DNA of 10,113 nt, taken from Rickettsiales bacterium. GTDB lineage: Bacteria; Pseudomonadota; Alphaproteobacteria; Rickettsiales; CANDYO01. Location: the NCBI GenBank assembly GCA_947424995.1, contig CANDYO010000069.1, forward strand, positions 1 to 10,113, written 5' to 3'. Positions 1-5,839 of the stretch are shown here, one piece after another (positions within the stretch are counted from its first letter, which is position 1; every line of letters starts with the position of its first letter). The position numbers and the translations under genes were made by a program. The notes under the pieces are model-generated. The model was not told the DNA's origin, did no database searches, and worked only from the letters and a program-made list of their open reading frames with translations.

Positions 1-5
1 AACGA

Positions 6-114
6 GGCCGTCACCCTTGGGGCGCAAAGCGACCCGAGGGTCCAGTTTAAATCTTTTTTTAAGAGATTTTTACTGGATTCTTAGCCTGCGCGTTGCTTGG
101 CAAGAATGACGGCC
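6..114. repeat. Palindromic intergenic repeat, copy 1 (three-hairpin type)
   Basis: The ends form a 14-base inverted repeat: GGCCGTCACCCTTG at 6-19 and CAAGAATGACGGCC at 101-114, pairing except at two positions. Inside are a left hairpin (CCCTTGGG 14-21 with CCCGAGGG 33-40), a central hairpin (TCCAGT 41-46 with ACTGGA 72-77, continued by AAATC 49-53 with GATTT 65-69), and a weaker right hairpin around 79-107. The whole element can therefore fold like a cloverleaf. A second copy lies at 3814-3940. No open reading frame is inside, so it resembles a non-autonomous MITE-like or REP-like element. It ends 11 bases from the ppa stop codon and could shape the 3' end of that transcript. The family assignment is inferred from structure only. 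Confidence 0.8.
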
Positions 115-125
115 TTGCATTACCT

Positions 126-653
126 CTACTTCTTTGCCAATTCTAATCCTTCTTTAATAATTTTCTTAGCAGCCATTTCATCTTCCCAGCCACCAACTTT
201 TACCCATTTGCCTTTTTCTAAGGCTTTATAATTTTCAAAGAAATGTTTGATTCGATTGATTAAAACTTCAGGAAAATCTTTGTATGATTTAATATTATCG
301 AAATATGGATCAAGCTTGCTAGTTGGTACAGCTAAGATTTTTTCATCCATACCTGATTCATCTTCCATCATCAATACTCCAACAGGTCTAGCTTTTATCA
401 CTGCACCTGGAATGATTGGATAATTGGCAACTACCAATACATCAACAGGATCGCCATCTTTAGATAAAGTACAAGGAACGAAGCCATAATTGCATGGATA
501 AAACATTGCGGTTTGAACAAAACGATCGACCATAATAGCTCCGGCTTCTTTATCGAATTCATATTTGACTGGATTGCTGCCCATTGGCACTTCAATCACT
601 ACGTTAATTTCTTCAGGAGCATTTTTACCTGCGCCAATTTTTTCTAGATCCAT
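126..653 (-). CDS. ppa: Inorganic pyrophosphatase (family I, soluble)
   Basis: Hydrolyses pyrophosphate to phosphate in the cytoplasm, pulling nucleotide polymerisation and aminoacylation forward. The 175-residue product has the normal length of bacterial family I enzymes. It carries the signature D66-G-D-P-V-D71-V and, at positions matching the E. coli enzyme, E21, K30, R44, Y52, Y56, D68, D98, D103, K105, Y142 and K143, so the metal and substrate site looks intact. The open frame extends 18 codons further upstream (to 707), but the ATG at 653 is preferred because GGAGA lies 5 bases before it and the protein then begins at the usual family position. It is divergent from mreD and appears monocistronic, with a palindromic repeat just past its stop. 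Confidence 0.95.
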   Translation of the reverse strand: MDLEKIGAGKNAPEEINVVIEVPMGSNPVKYEFDKEAGAIMVDRFVQTAMFYPCNYGFVPCTLSKDGDPVDVLVVANYPIIPGAVIKARPVGVLMMEDESGMDEKILAVPTSKLDPYFDNIKSYKDFPEVLINRIKHFFENYKALEKGKWVKVGGWEDEMAAKKIIKEGLELAKK

Positions 654-658
654 GTTTT

Positions 659-663
659 TCTCC
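659..663 (-). promoter_or_regulatory. Ribosome binding site of ppa
   Basis: On the minus strand GGAGA is followed by AAAAC and the ATG at 653. This Shine-Dalgarno match decides the start against the upstream ATG at 707, which would add 18 residues absent from the family and would overlap the likely promoter. Confidence 0.7.
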
Positions 664-681
664 AATTTGAATTTAAGATTT

Positions 682-687
682 ATTATA
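682..687 (-). promoter_or_regulatory. Candidate -10 box of the ppa promoter
   Basis: A perfect TATAAT reads on the minus strand, giving a predicted transcript start near 675 and a leader of about 22 bases. No good -35 is at 17-18 bases. A TTGACC at 719-724 is 31 bases away, too far for this box. The overlapping TGCTAATAT could act as an extended -10. Sequence pattern only. Confidence 0.45.
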
Positions 688-749
688 TTAGCATCAGTTA
701 AAAACATCTAGCAAAAAAGGTCAAGCTCTTATTTAATGCTTAATTAAAG

Positions 750-778
750 ATGACAGATTAATTACGATCGGATAAGAT
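750..778 (+). promoter_or_regulatory. Candidate sigma-70 promoter of the mreD-mrdA-tsaC operon
   Basis: ATGACA at 750-755 matches the -35 consensus at five of six positions. It is separated by 17 bases from TAAGAT at 773-778, which matches the -10 at four of six. The transcript would start near 785, about 21 bases before the mreD start. It stands back to back with the ppa promoter in a 152-base divergent region. Confidence 0.45.
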
Positions 779-805
779 TAAGCTATATTAATGTTGTTAT
801 GATTT

Positions 806-1327
806 ATGATGATCAATAAAGCTTTTAGATATATTAAAAATTATAGTTTATCGACCATTCCAGTTATCACTGTTATATTGAGCGTGTTGCTCAGCATTTT
901 GCCGTATAAAATCAGTAGCTTTTCGCTATTGATGCCCCATATTGTCCTGATTGTAATTTATTATTGGTCAATTTTTCAGCCGCAAAGATTACCATATCTT
1001 TTTATTTTACTAGTTGGTTTATTTAAAGATATCATCGAAAGTAATGTATTAGGATTAAATGCAGTATATTATTTGCTTTTTCAAGTAATGGTAAGATCGC
1101 AAAGAAAACATATAGCTAGTAAGCCTTTTATTGTGGTATGGGCAGATTTTATGTTTTGCTTAAGCATCATTCTACTTTTACCTTTACTTTTTGCCCATTT
1201 TAGCGCTAACATTCATTCCTTTAAATTATCGATTATATTTAGTCAATGGCTAATTACTATTTTTGCTTATGTACCTGTGCATAATCTATTAAGCAAGTTA
1301 AATAATTGGAGCCCTTACTTAAGATGA
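806..1327 (+). CDS. mreD: Rod shape-determining protein MreD
   Basis: Integral inner-membrane part of the elongasome, which links MreB and MreC to lateral wall synthesis. The 173-residue product is almost wholly hydrophobic, with about five or six membrane segments (roughly 17-34, 40-56, 62-77, 83-97, 107-130 and 141-164). The stretch Y-Y-W-S-I-F-Q-P-Q-R-L-P at 52-63, followed by G-L-F-K-D and L-G-L-N-A at 71-86, matches the conserved core of alphaproteobacterial MreD. An in-frame TGA at 800-802 bounds the start; ATG at 806 or the adjacent ATG at 809 are both possible, and neither has a clear Shine-Dalgarno. The stop overlaps the mrdA start as ATGA. mreB and mreC are not immediately upstream, where they usually lie; ppa is there instead, in the opposite direction. 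Confidence 0.85.
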   Translation: MMINKAFRYIKNYSLSTIPVITVILSVLLSILPYKISSFSLLMPHIVLIVIYYWSIFQPQRLPYLFILLVGLFKDIIESNVLGLNAVYYLLFQVMVRSQRKHIASKPFIVVWADFMFCLSIILLLPLLFAHFSANIHSFKLSIIFSQWLITIFAYVPVHNLLSKLNNWSPYLR

Positions 1328-3114
1328 ATAAAGAATTATTCCAAAAAAAACTATTTACTCGTCGAGCTGTAATTCTTGGAGCATGCAAAGCGTCTTTAGT
1401 GGCTGGATTATTCGGTAGAATGTTTTATTTACAAATTTTAAAGAATAAAGAATTTAGCCGTCTTTCTGAAAATAATCGAATTAAAACTGAAATACTTCCA
1501 CCTTTAAGAGGAAGAATCTTAGATCGTAATGATAGTCCATTAGCTTTAAATGAGCAAAATTATCAACTTGTTTTTGAAAAGCTTGAAATACATGATAAGC
1601 AGTCAATTGATGATATTGTGGATAAAATGGCAAAGATACTAGTATTCAATCCTGATGATCAGATGGATTTAATAGTGCAGCTTAATGAATTAAATTTAGG
1701 AGTTAGCGTAATAGTAGCCGCTAATCTTACTTGGTTACAATTAGTAGACCTAGAGCTGCATTTATATGATTTACCTGGAGTGAGTGTTGAAGTAGGCTTT
1801 AATAGGTTCTATCCATCTGCTGCGTTATGTAGTCATCTTACCGGATATTTAGGAACTATTTCAGATAAAGAGATATTAAAATCTTCGGTTACTATGTATC
1901 CTAATCTTAAAGTCGGTAAAAATGGTATCGAAAAAACCCAGGAAAAATTATTGTATGGGGTTACTGGTTTTAAAAAAGTAGAAGTTAATGCTAAAGGAGA
2001 GGAAATTAGAGCTATTTTGACTTCTAAGAGTGTGGTTGGTCAAGATGTTAAGCTTACTATTGATATAACACTTCAGCAAAAAATATCATCGATGTTAAAG
2101 GATACTGCTGGAGTAGTGCTAGTTTCAAAAATTTCTACTGGTGAAATTTTAAGTATGGTTTCGGAGCCAAGTTTTGATCCAAATTTATTTAATGATGGCA
2201 TTTCATCAGCCAATTGGAATAGTCTGATTAATAATCCTGAGATGCCACTAATCAATAGAGCTGTTTCATTAACTTACCCGCCAGGATCTGGTTTTAAAAT
2301 TAATGCTGCCATCGCGGCACTGAAGCTTAACTTTAATCCAGAGACTAGATTTACATGTCCTGGCCATTATACCTTGGGAAATAGAATTTTTCATTGTTGG
2401 AAAAAGACAGGGCATGGTTCGGTAAATTTATACGAAGCTATTGCTGGTTCATGTAATGTTTATTTTTGGAATGTTGCAAAAATTATTGGAATGCAACCCA
2501 TTGCTGATATTGCGCGTAAGCTAGGGTTTGGCAAAAAACAACTTAATGATAGTTTACCGCGTGAACAGGCAGGTATCATTCCAGATCCGGAATGGAAAAA
2601 GAAAAATCTTTTGGCTAACTGGACTTTAGCTGATACCTTTAATGCAACTATAGGCCAAGGTTACGTTGATACGACCCCATTGCAAATTCTAACTATGGTA
2701 GCTAGAATTGCTACTGGCATGGAAGTTATGCCTAGTATTATTAAGCAAGATAGCAAACAGAATTTTGCTTCATTAGAGTTAGAACGTGAATTACAGATTA
2801 TCCGCAAAGGGATGGATATGGTGGTGAATAGCAATATAGGTACGGCTTTCCGTAACCGAATTACCGAGACAGATTTATTGATGGCTGGAAAAACAGGAAC
2901 TTCACAAGTAATCTCGAAAAGACATGCCAATGATGATCTTAGCTTAGAGACTGTAGAAAAAAAAATAAGGAATCATGGAGTTTTTGTGGCTTATGCTCCT
3001 TTAATTAAACCAGAATATGCATTTTGTGGTATAATAGAACATGGTGGTGCACCAGCTTTTGCAGTAAAAATTGCCAAAGAGGCTCTTAAAGACGCTCAAT
3101 TAAGAAAACTTTAG
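1324..3114 (+). CDS. mrdA: Penicillin-binding protein 2 (peptidoglycan D,D-transpeptidase)
   Basis: Cross-links peptidoglycan during cell elongation, working with RodA and MreCD at the inner membrane. The 596-residue protein has a single membrane anchor at about 14-37. A dimerisation/pedestal domain follows, with R-G-R-I-L-D-R-N at 62-69, and then a transpeptidase domain at about 250-590. All three active-site motifs are present: S322-G-F-K325 in the context Y-P-P-G-S, S376-C-N378, and K523-T-G-T. The ATG at 1324 is chosen because it overlaps the mreD stop (ATGA), which suggests translational coupling. An in-frame TTG at 1306 would add six residues and is less likely. TTGGAG at 1306-1311 may serve as a distant ribosome site. 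rodA, the common downstream partner, is absent here; tsaC follows after 12 bases. Confidence 0.95.
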   Translation: MNKELFQKKLFTRRAVILGACKASLVAGLFGRMFYLQILKNKEFSRLSENNRIKTEILPPLRGRILDRNDSPLALNEQNYQLVFEKLEIHDKQSIDDIVDKMAKILVFNPDDQMDLIVQLNELNLGVSVIVAANLTWLQLVDLELHLYDLPGVSVEVGFNRFYPSAALCSHLTGYLGTISDKEILKSSVTMYPNLKVGKNGIEKTQEKLLYGVTGFKKVEVNAKGEEIRAILTSKSVVGQDVKLTIDITLQQKISSMLKDTAGVVLVSKISTGEILSMVSEPSFDPNLFNDGISSANWNSLINNPEMPLINRAVSLTYPPGSGFKINAAIAALKLNFNPETRFTCPGHYTLGNRIFHCWKKTGHGSVNLYEAIAGSCNVYFWNVAKIIGMQPIADIARKLGFGKKQLNDSLPREQAGIIPDPEWKKKNLLANWTLADTFNATIGQGYVDTTPLQILTMVARIATGMEVMPSIIKQDSKQNFASLELERELQIIRKGMDMVVNSNIGTAFRNRITETDLLMAGKTGTSQVISKRHANDDLSLETVEKKIRNHGVFVAYAPLIKPEYAFCGIIEHGGAPAFAVKIAKEALKDAQLRKL

Positions 3115-3119
3115 AAAGG
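3115..3119 (+). promoter_or_regulatory. Ribosome binding site of tsaC
   Basis: AAAGG begins directly after the mrdA stop codon and lies 7 bases before the ATG at 3127. It supports that start and independent initiation within the operon. Confidence 0.6.
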
Positions 3120-3126
3120 TTAAACT

Positions 3127-3762
3127 ATGATAGAAATTATTCGTGAACTTAATGATCAAGTATTAAAAAAAATTGTTAAAGTTATTGATAATGGAGGGGT
3201 TATTGCTTTTCCAACAGAAACAGTATACGCGCTTGCTGCTGATGCTTCCAATCCTAGTGCAGTTGAAAAGATATATGCGATTAAGCGCAGATTTAATAAT
3301 AAGCCTTTACCGGTTTTAGTTGGTGATATCTATCAAGCGAAAAGAATAGTGGAATTTGATGATCGAGCTAGAGCATTGGCATTTCGTCTATTTCCTGGTC
3401 CTATAACTTTAGTGCTTAAGTCAAAAATTCATAGTAATTTAGCTAGTAATGTTAATCAACAAATTGGTACAGTTGGTATTAGAATGCCAAATAATCTTAC
3501 AGCGATTAAGATTTTACAGGCTGTAGGCAGGCCTTTAGTTGGAACCAGCGCTAATATCAGTAATGCTAATGAAGCTACTAACGCTTATGAAGTGTTACGT
3601 GACTTTGAGAGTCAGATTGATTTATTGGTAGATCAAGGAGAGGTGGAAATAGGGATTCCATCTACCATTGTAGATTTAACAACCGATCAAGTAAAAATAT
3701 TACGTGAAGGAGCTATTCCTAGAGCTAAGATAGAAGAAATTTTAGGTGTGAAGACAGTGTAG
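3127..3762 (+). CDS. tsaC: L-threonylcarbamoyladenylate synthase (YrdC/Sua5 family)
   Basis: Makes threonylcarbamoyl-AMP from threonine, bicarbonate and ATP, the first step of t6A37 modification in ANN-decoding tRNAs; the product is used by TsaBDE. The 211-residue protein is essentially one YrdC domain. It has P-T-E-T-V-Y-A-L at 29-36, the K53-R-R55 triad region followed by N-K-P-L-P, F-P-G-P-I-T at 89-94, R-M-P near 119, S-A-N at 141-143, S-T-I-V-D at 179-183 and R-E-G-A-I at 193-197. It lacks the extra C-terminal domain of full-length Sua5, so the TsaC form fits better; YciO paralogues are the alternative, but the KxR and SxN motifs argue for true synthase activity. It is the last gene of the mreD operon, with no functional link to wall synthesis evident. 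Confidence 0.88.
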   Translation: MIEIIRELNDQVLKKIVKVIDNGGVIAFPTETVYALAADASNPSAVEKIYAIKRRFNNKPLPVLVGDIYQAKRIVEFDDRARALAFRLFPGPITLVLKSKIHSNLASNVNQQIGTVGIRMPNNLTAIKILQAVGRPLVGTSANISNANEATNAYEVLRDFESQIDLLVDQGEVEIGIPSTIVDLTTDQVKILREGAIPRAKIEEILGVKTV

Positions 3763-3813
3763 TTTGTGGATATGGGTCATTGTGCGAGCTAATATTACGC
3801 TAAAAAGACGTAA

Positions 3814-3940
3814 GGCCGTCACTCTTGAGCGAACGAAGTGAAGCTCGAGAGTCTAGATTAAATCTCTTATACCATAGAGTTTTTTAAGGGTTATAAAAGT
3901 TTTCGACTGGATTCTCGGCCTTCGGCCAAGAATGACGGCC
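3814..3940. repeat. Palindromic intergenic repeat, copy 2 (three-hairpin type)
   Basis: Same family as the copy at 6-114. The ends are GGCCGTCACTCTTG at 3814-3827 and CAAGAATGACGGCC at 3927-3940; the right end is identical to that of copy 1. The left hairpin pairs CTCTTGAGC (3822-3830) with GCTCGAGAG. The right hairpin pairs TTCTCGGCC with GGCCAAGAA around a TTC loop. The arms of the central hairpin (GAGTCTAG with CTGGATTC, some wobble pairs) still pair, but its middle is longer and more degraded than in copy 1. It sits between the convergent genes tsaC and the chemoreceptor, 51 bases from one stop and 104 from the other, and contains no gene. The rest of the 282-base gap shows no clear terminator. 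Confidence 0.82.
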
Positions 3941-4044
3941 GAATATGGGTTAGCTAATAGCAGTTAAGCAAATTGGCAAAAGGTGACGTCATCGTATTAC
4001 TTTCATAGATATTTTATATAAATGGTATCTCATGTAACAGCAAT

Positions 4045-5598
4045 TTATAACTTACGGATTTCTTTGATGAATTTATTGATAGTATTATTTAGTAATTGGG
4101 CTTGGTTATAAAGACCTTTAGCAGCGTCTAGAACATTTAGAGTAGAGCTATCAGCACTAGAAGTTAAAAGCTTAATAGCGCTGATGTTAATAGTTATTTC
4201 TTTAGCTCCATCAGCAGCTGTTTTCATATTTTGGAAAATATCTTTAGTAGCGATATGCTGATCTTCAACAGCTAACGCAACAACGTTAGTATATTGATTT
4301 ACATTGGTAATAGATTGCTTAATGGTGGTCATTGCCGTAATGACTTCATTAGAAACTACTTGGATATTAGCAATATTTTTATTAATGTTTTTAGTAGCAT
4401 CACTAGTTTGATGAGCAAGATTTTTAATTTCAGAAGCTACCACAGCAAATCCTTTACCAGCTTCTCCAGCTCTAGCTGATTCGATAGTAGCATTCAGAGA
4501 TAATAAATTAACTTGTTTAGCCAGGCTACCAATAAATAATATTACTTCACCAATTTTTTTCATTGCTTGATCTAAAGAATCAGTAATGACTCTAGCTTTT
4601 TCTGTTTTATCTACAGCTTCATGCACGACGTTAGTAGATTTAGTAATCTGAAGTGAAATTTGTTCAATTGAATCAGTTAATCCTCCAGTTGCATTAGCAA
4701 CATTTTCAATGTTATGTACAGTACGTTCAGAGATACTGGTAACATTAAAAGTTTTTTGATCGACATTTTTAATAATACTAGTCATTTGTTTTGCAGTTTT
4801 ATCCAACTCTTTTGCTGAAGTTTCAACAGCTTGAATTACATGCGATGAGTTGTTATAGAATTCTTCTATCAGTGCAGAAATTTTACTTTGTCGCTCTTCT
4901 TTTTCTTTTTCGCGTTGAGTGCGATATTCAGTCATGCTTTTGGTAGAAGCTTGTAGTGAATTTACTGCATTAGCAATAGCTCCTATTTCATCTAATCTTT
5001 TAATATCAGGAATATCATTATCTAAGCTGCCATCTTTAATAAAATTCACTATCTTAGTAATTCTCTGGATAGGATTAATGATATTTAAGAACACCAGATA
5101 AGTTGCTCCTAAAATAAAGATTTGTAAGATAATAAAGTTAATCATGCCAATAGTAATATTTTTCCAAGCTTGAGCACTTAAACTACTAGGTGAAGCAAAT
5201 AATGTTAATTGACCAATATCTTTATTTTGAGGGTGATAAATAATTGGTTTAGTTATAGTTATTATGTTTGCGTGGTCACTAGGAGCTCCTACAGAGTATA
5301 TAAGCTCACCACTACTAGCATATACCGCCGCATAAATGAAGGAAGGATCATTTTGAAAAGTATTTAAAATTACTTTAATGGTATCATCATTAAAGTCCCA
5401 AATTGGATTAGATAAAGCATCAGCTTGAAAAGTGGTGAATAGTTCAAGTCGCTGATAAAGACTTTGCTGTAAATTGTTATAGTTCACTGAAACTAAAACA
5501 ACTGTAGAGATAAGCTGCACTACAGTGACTATAGTTGCTATAATGAGCAAGGATCTAAATTTTATGCTCTTATTAAAGTTCTCTTTTATTTTAAACAT
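4045..5598 (-). CDS. Methyl-accepting chemotaxis protein with periplasmic sensor and HAMP
   Basis: Membrane chemoreceptor that would pass a ligand signal to a CheA/CheW array. The 517 residues show TM1 at about 16-39 and a periplasmic domain of about 108 residues. TM2 lies at about 148-172 and is followed by a HAMP linker at about 173-225 (N-P-I-Q-R-I at its start, D-E-I-G-A-I later). Long coiled-coil helices surround the conserved signalling tip at about 357-390 (Q-V-N-L-L-S-L-N-A, then A-R-A-G-E-A-G-K-G-F-A-V-V-A-S-E). The sensor has N-P-I-W-D-F at 64-69 and an F-I-Y-A-A-V-Y-A-S-S-G segment, resembling CHASE8-type sensors; the ligand is unknown. There is no C-terminal CheR-binding pentapeptide; the protein ends K-E-I-R-K-L. 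No che gene is adjacent. The ATG at 5598 lacks a clear Shine-Dalgarno. Confidence 0.93.
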   Translation of the reverse strand: MFKIKENFNKSIKFRSLLIIATIVTVVQLISTVVLVSVNYNNLQQSLYQRLELFTTFQADALSNPIWDFNDDTIKVILNTFQNDPSFIYAAVYASSGELIYSVGAPSDHANIITITKPIIYHPQNKDIGQLTLFASPSSLSAQAWKNITIGMINFIILQIFILGATYLVFLNIINPIQRITKIVNFIKDGSLDNDIPDIKRLDEIGAIANAVNSLQASTKSMTEYRTQREKEKEERQSKISALIEEFYNNSSHVIQAVETSAKELDKTAKQMTSIIKNVDQKTFNVTSISERTVHNIENVANATGGLTDSIEQISLQITKSTNVVHEAVDKTEKARVITDSLDQAMKKIGEVILFIGSLAKQVNLLSLNATIESARAGEAGKGFAVVASEIKNLAHQTSDATKNINKNIANIQVVSNEVITAMTTIKQSITNVNQYTNVVALAVEDQHIATKDIFQNMKTAADGAKEITINISAIKLLTSSADSSTLNVLDAAKGLYNQAQLLNNTINKFIKEIRKL

Positions 5599-5618
5599 TA
5601 TTATTTAAAGATTTTCAC

Positions 5619-5645
5619 CATAAGAAATACCATCTTATGATTATA
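5619..5645 (-). promoter_or_regulatory. Candidate chemoreceptor promoter box with inverted repeat at the start site
   Basis: On the minus strand TATAAT lies at 5640-5645, predicting a transcript start near 5633 and a leader of about 35 bases. No clear -35 is seen. Immediately downstream is a perfect 7-base inverted repeat, CATAAGA (5619-5625) and TCTTATG (5633-5639), separated by 7 bases. Its place over the predicted start fits an operator or a leader hairpin. The region from 5646 to 5717 is otherwise plain AT-rich sequence. Confidence 0.35.
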
Positions 5646-5717
5646 TATGTTTATAGTAAATAAATCATTAATTTAAAATGTTATTTTAGAGCTGTAATTA
5701 ATTATAGATAAAAATGG

Positions 5718-5839
5718 GCGTCATCCCTGGCAGGCCGCGTAGCGGCGTGACCTAGGATCTTAGGAAATTTATTCCTCACGAGATCCCCGATCTCGTTAAA
5801 ACTAAGCTTTGCCTAGTTTTTTCTCGTCAGGGATGACGC
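5718..5839. repeat. Palindromic repeat, second type, overlapping the 3' end of the eptA-like gene
   Basis: Perfect 12-base terminal inverted repeats, GCGTCATCCCTG at 5718-5729 and CAGGGATGACGC at 5828-5839, enclose several hairpins. These are GCCGC/GCGGC at 5734-5746 with a 3-base loop; GGATCT/AGATCC at 5755-5786 enclosing AGGAA/TTCCT; ACGAGATC/GATCTCGT at 5778-5796 with a CCC loop; and AAAACTA/TAGTTTT at 5798-5820. The CGTCA ends resemble those of the copies at 6-114 and 3814-3940, but the interior differs, so this is a separate subtype. The right arm encodes the last three residues and stop of the upstream gene on the minus strand. No gene lies inside. Confidence 0.8.

Noticed and set aside
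654..707. Upstream extension of ppa by 18 codons from the ATG at 707
   Set aside because: The ATG at 653 has a good Shine-Dalgarno and gives the standard 175-residue protein; the extension is not family-like and covers the likely promoter.
696..724. TTGACC (719-724, minus) with TTAACT at 17 bases as the ppa promoter
   Set aside because: The -10 match is poor; the perfect TATAAT at 682-687 is a better candidate.
1306..1323. TTG start of mrdA six codons upstream
   Set aside because: The ATG at 1324 overlaps the mreD stop as ATGA and is the simpler coupled start.
2073..2930. Two minus-strand open frames inside mrdA (2073-2255 and 2661-2930)
   Set aside because: They lie fully within a strongly conserved gene on the other strand, have no recognisable domain and no ribosome site; shadows.
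3984..3991. TGACGTCA palindrome between tsaC and the chemoreceptor
   Set aside because: An isolated 8-base palindrome with no promoter near it; it might be a remnant of joined repeat ends, but that cannot be supported.
4294..5101. Two plus-strand open frames inside the chemoreceptor gene
   Set aside because: Antisense to a conserved coding sequence and low-complexity in composition; no evidence of their own.
5798..5822. Hairpin with T-run (AAAACTA/TAGTTTT) as an intrinsic terminator
   Set aside because: The T-run lies mostly inside the stem, it is on the plus strand where no gene ends, and on the minus strand no T-run follows.
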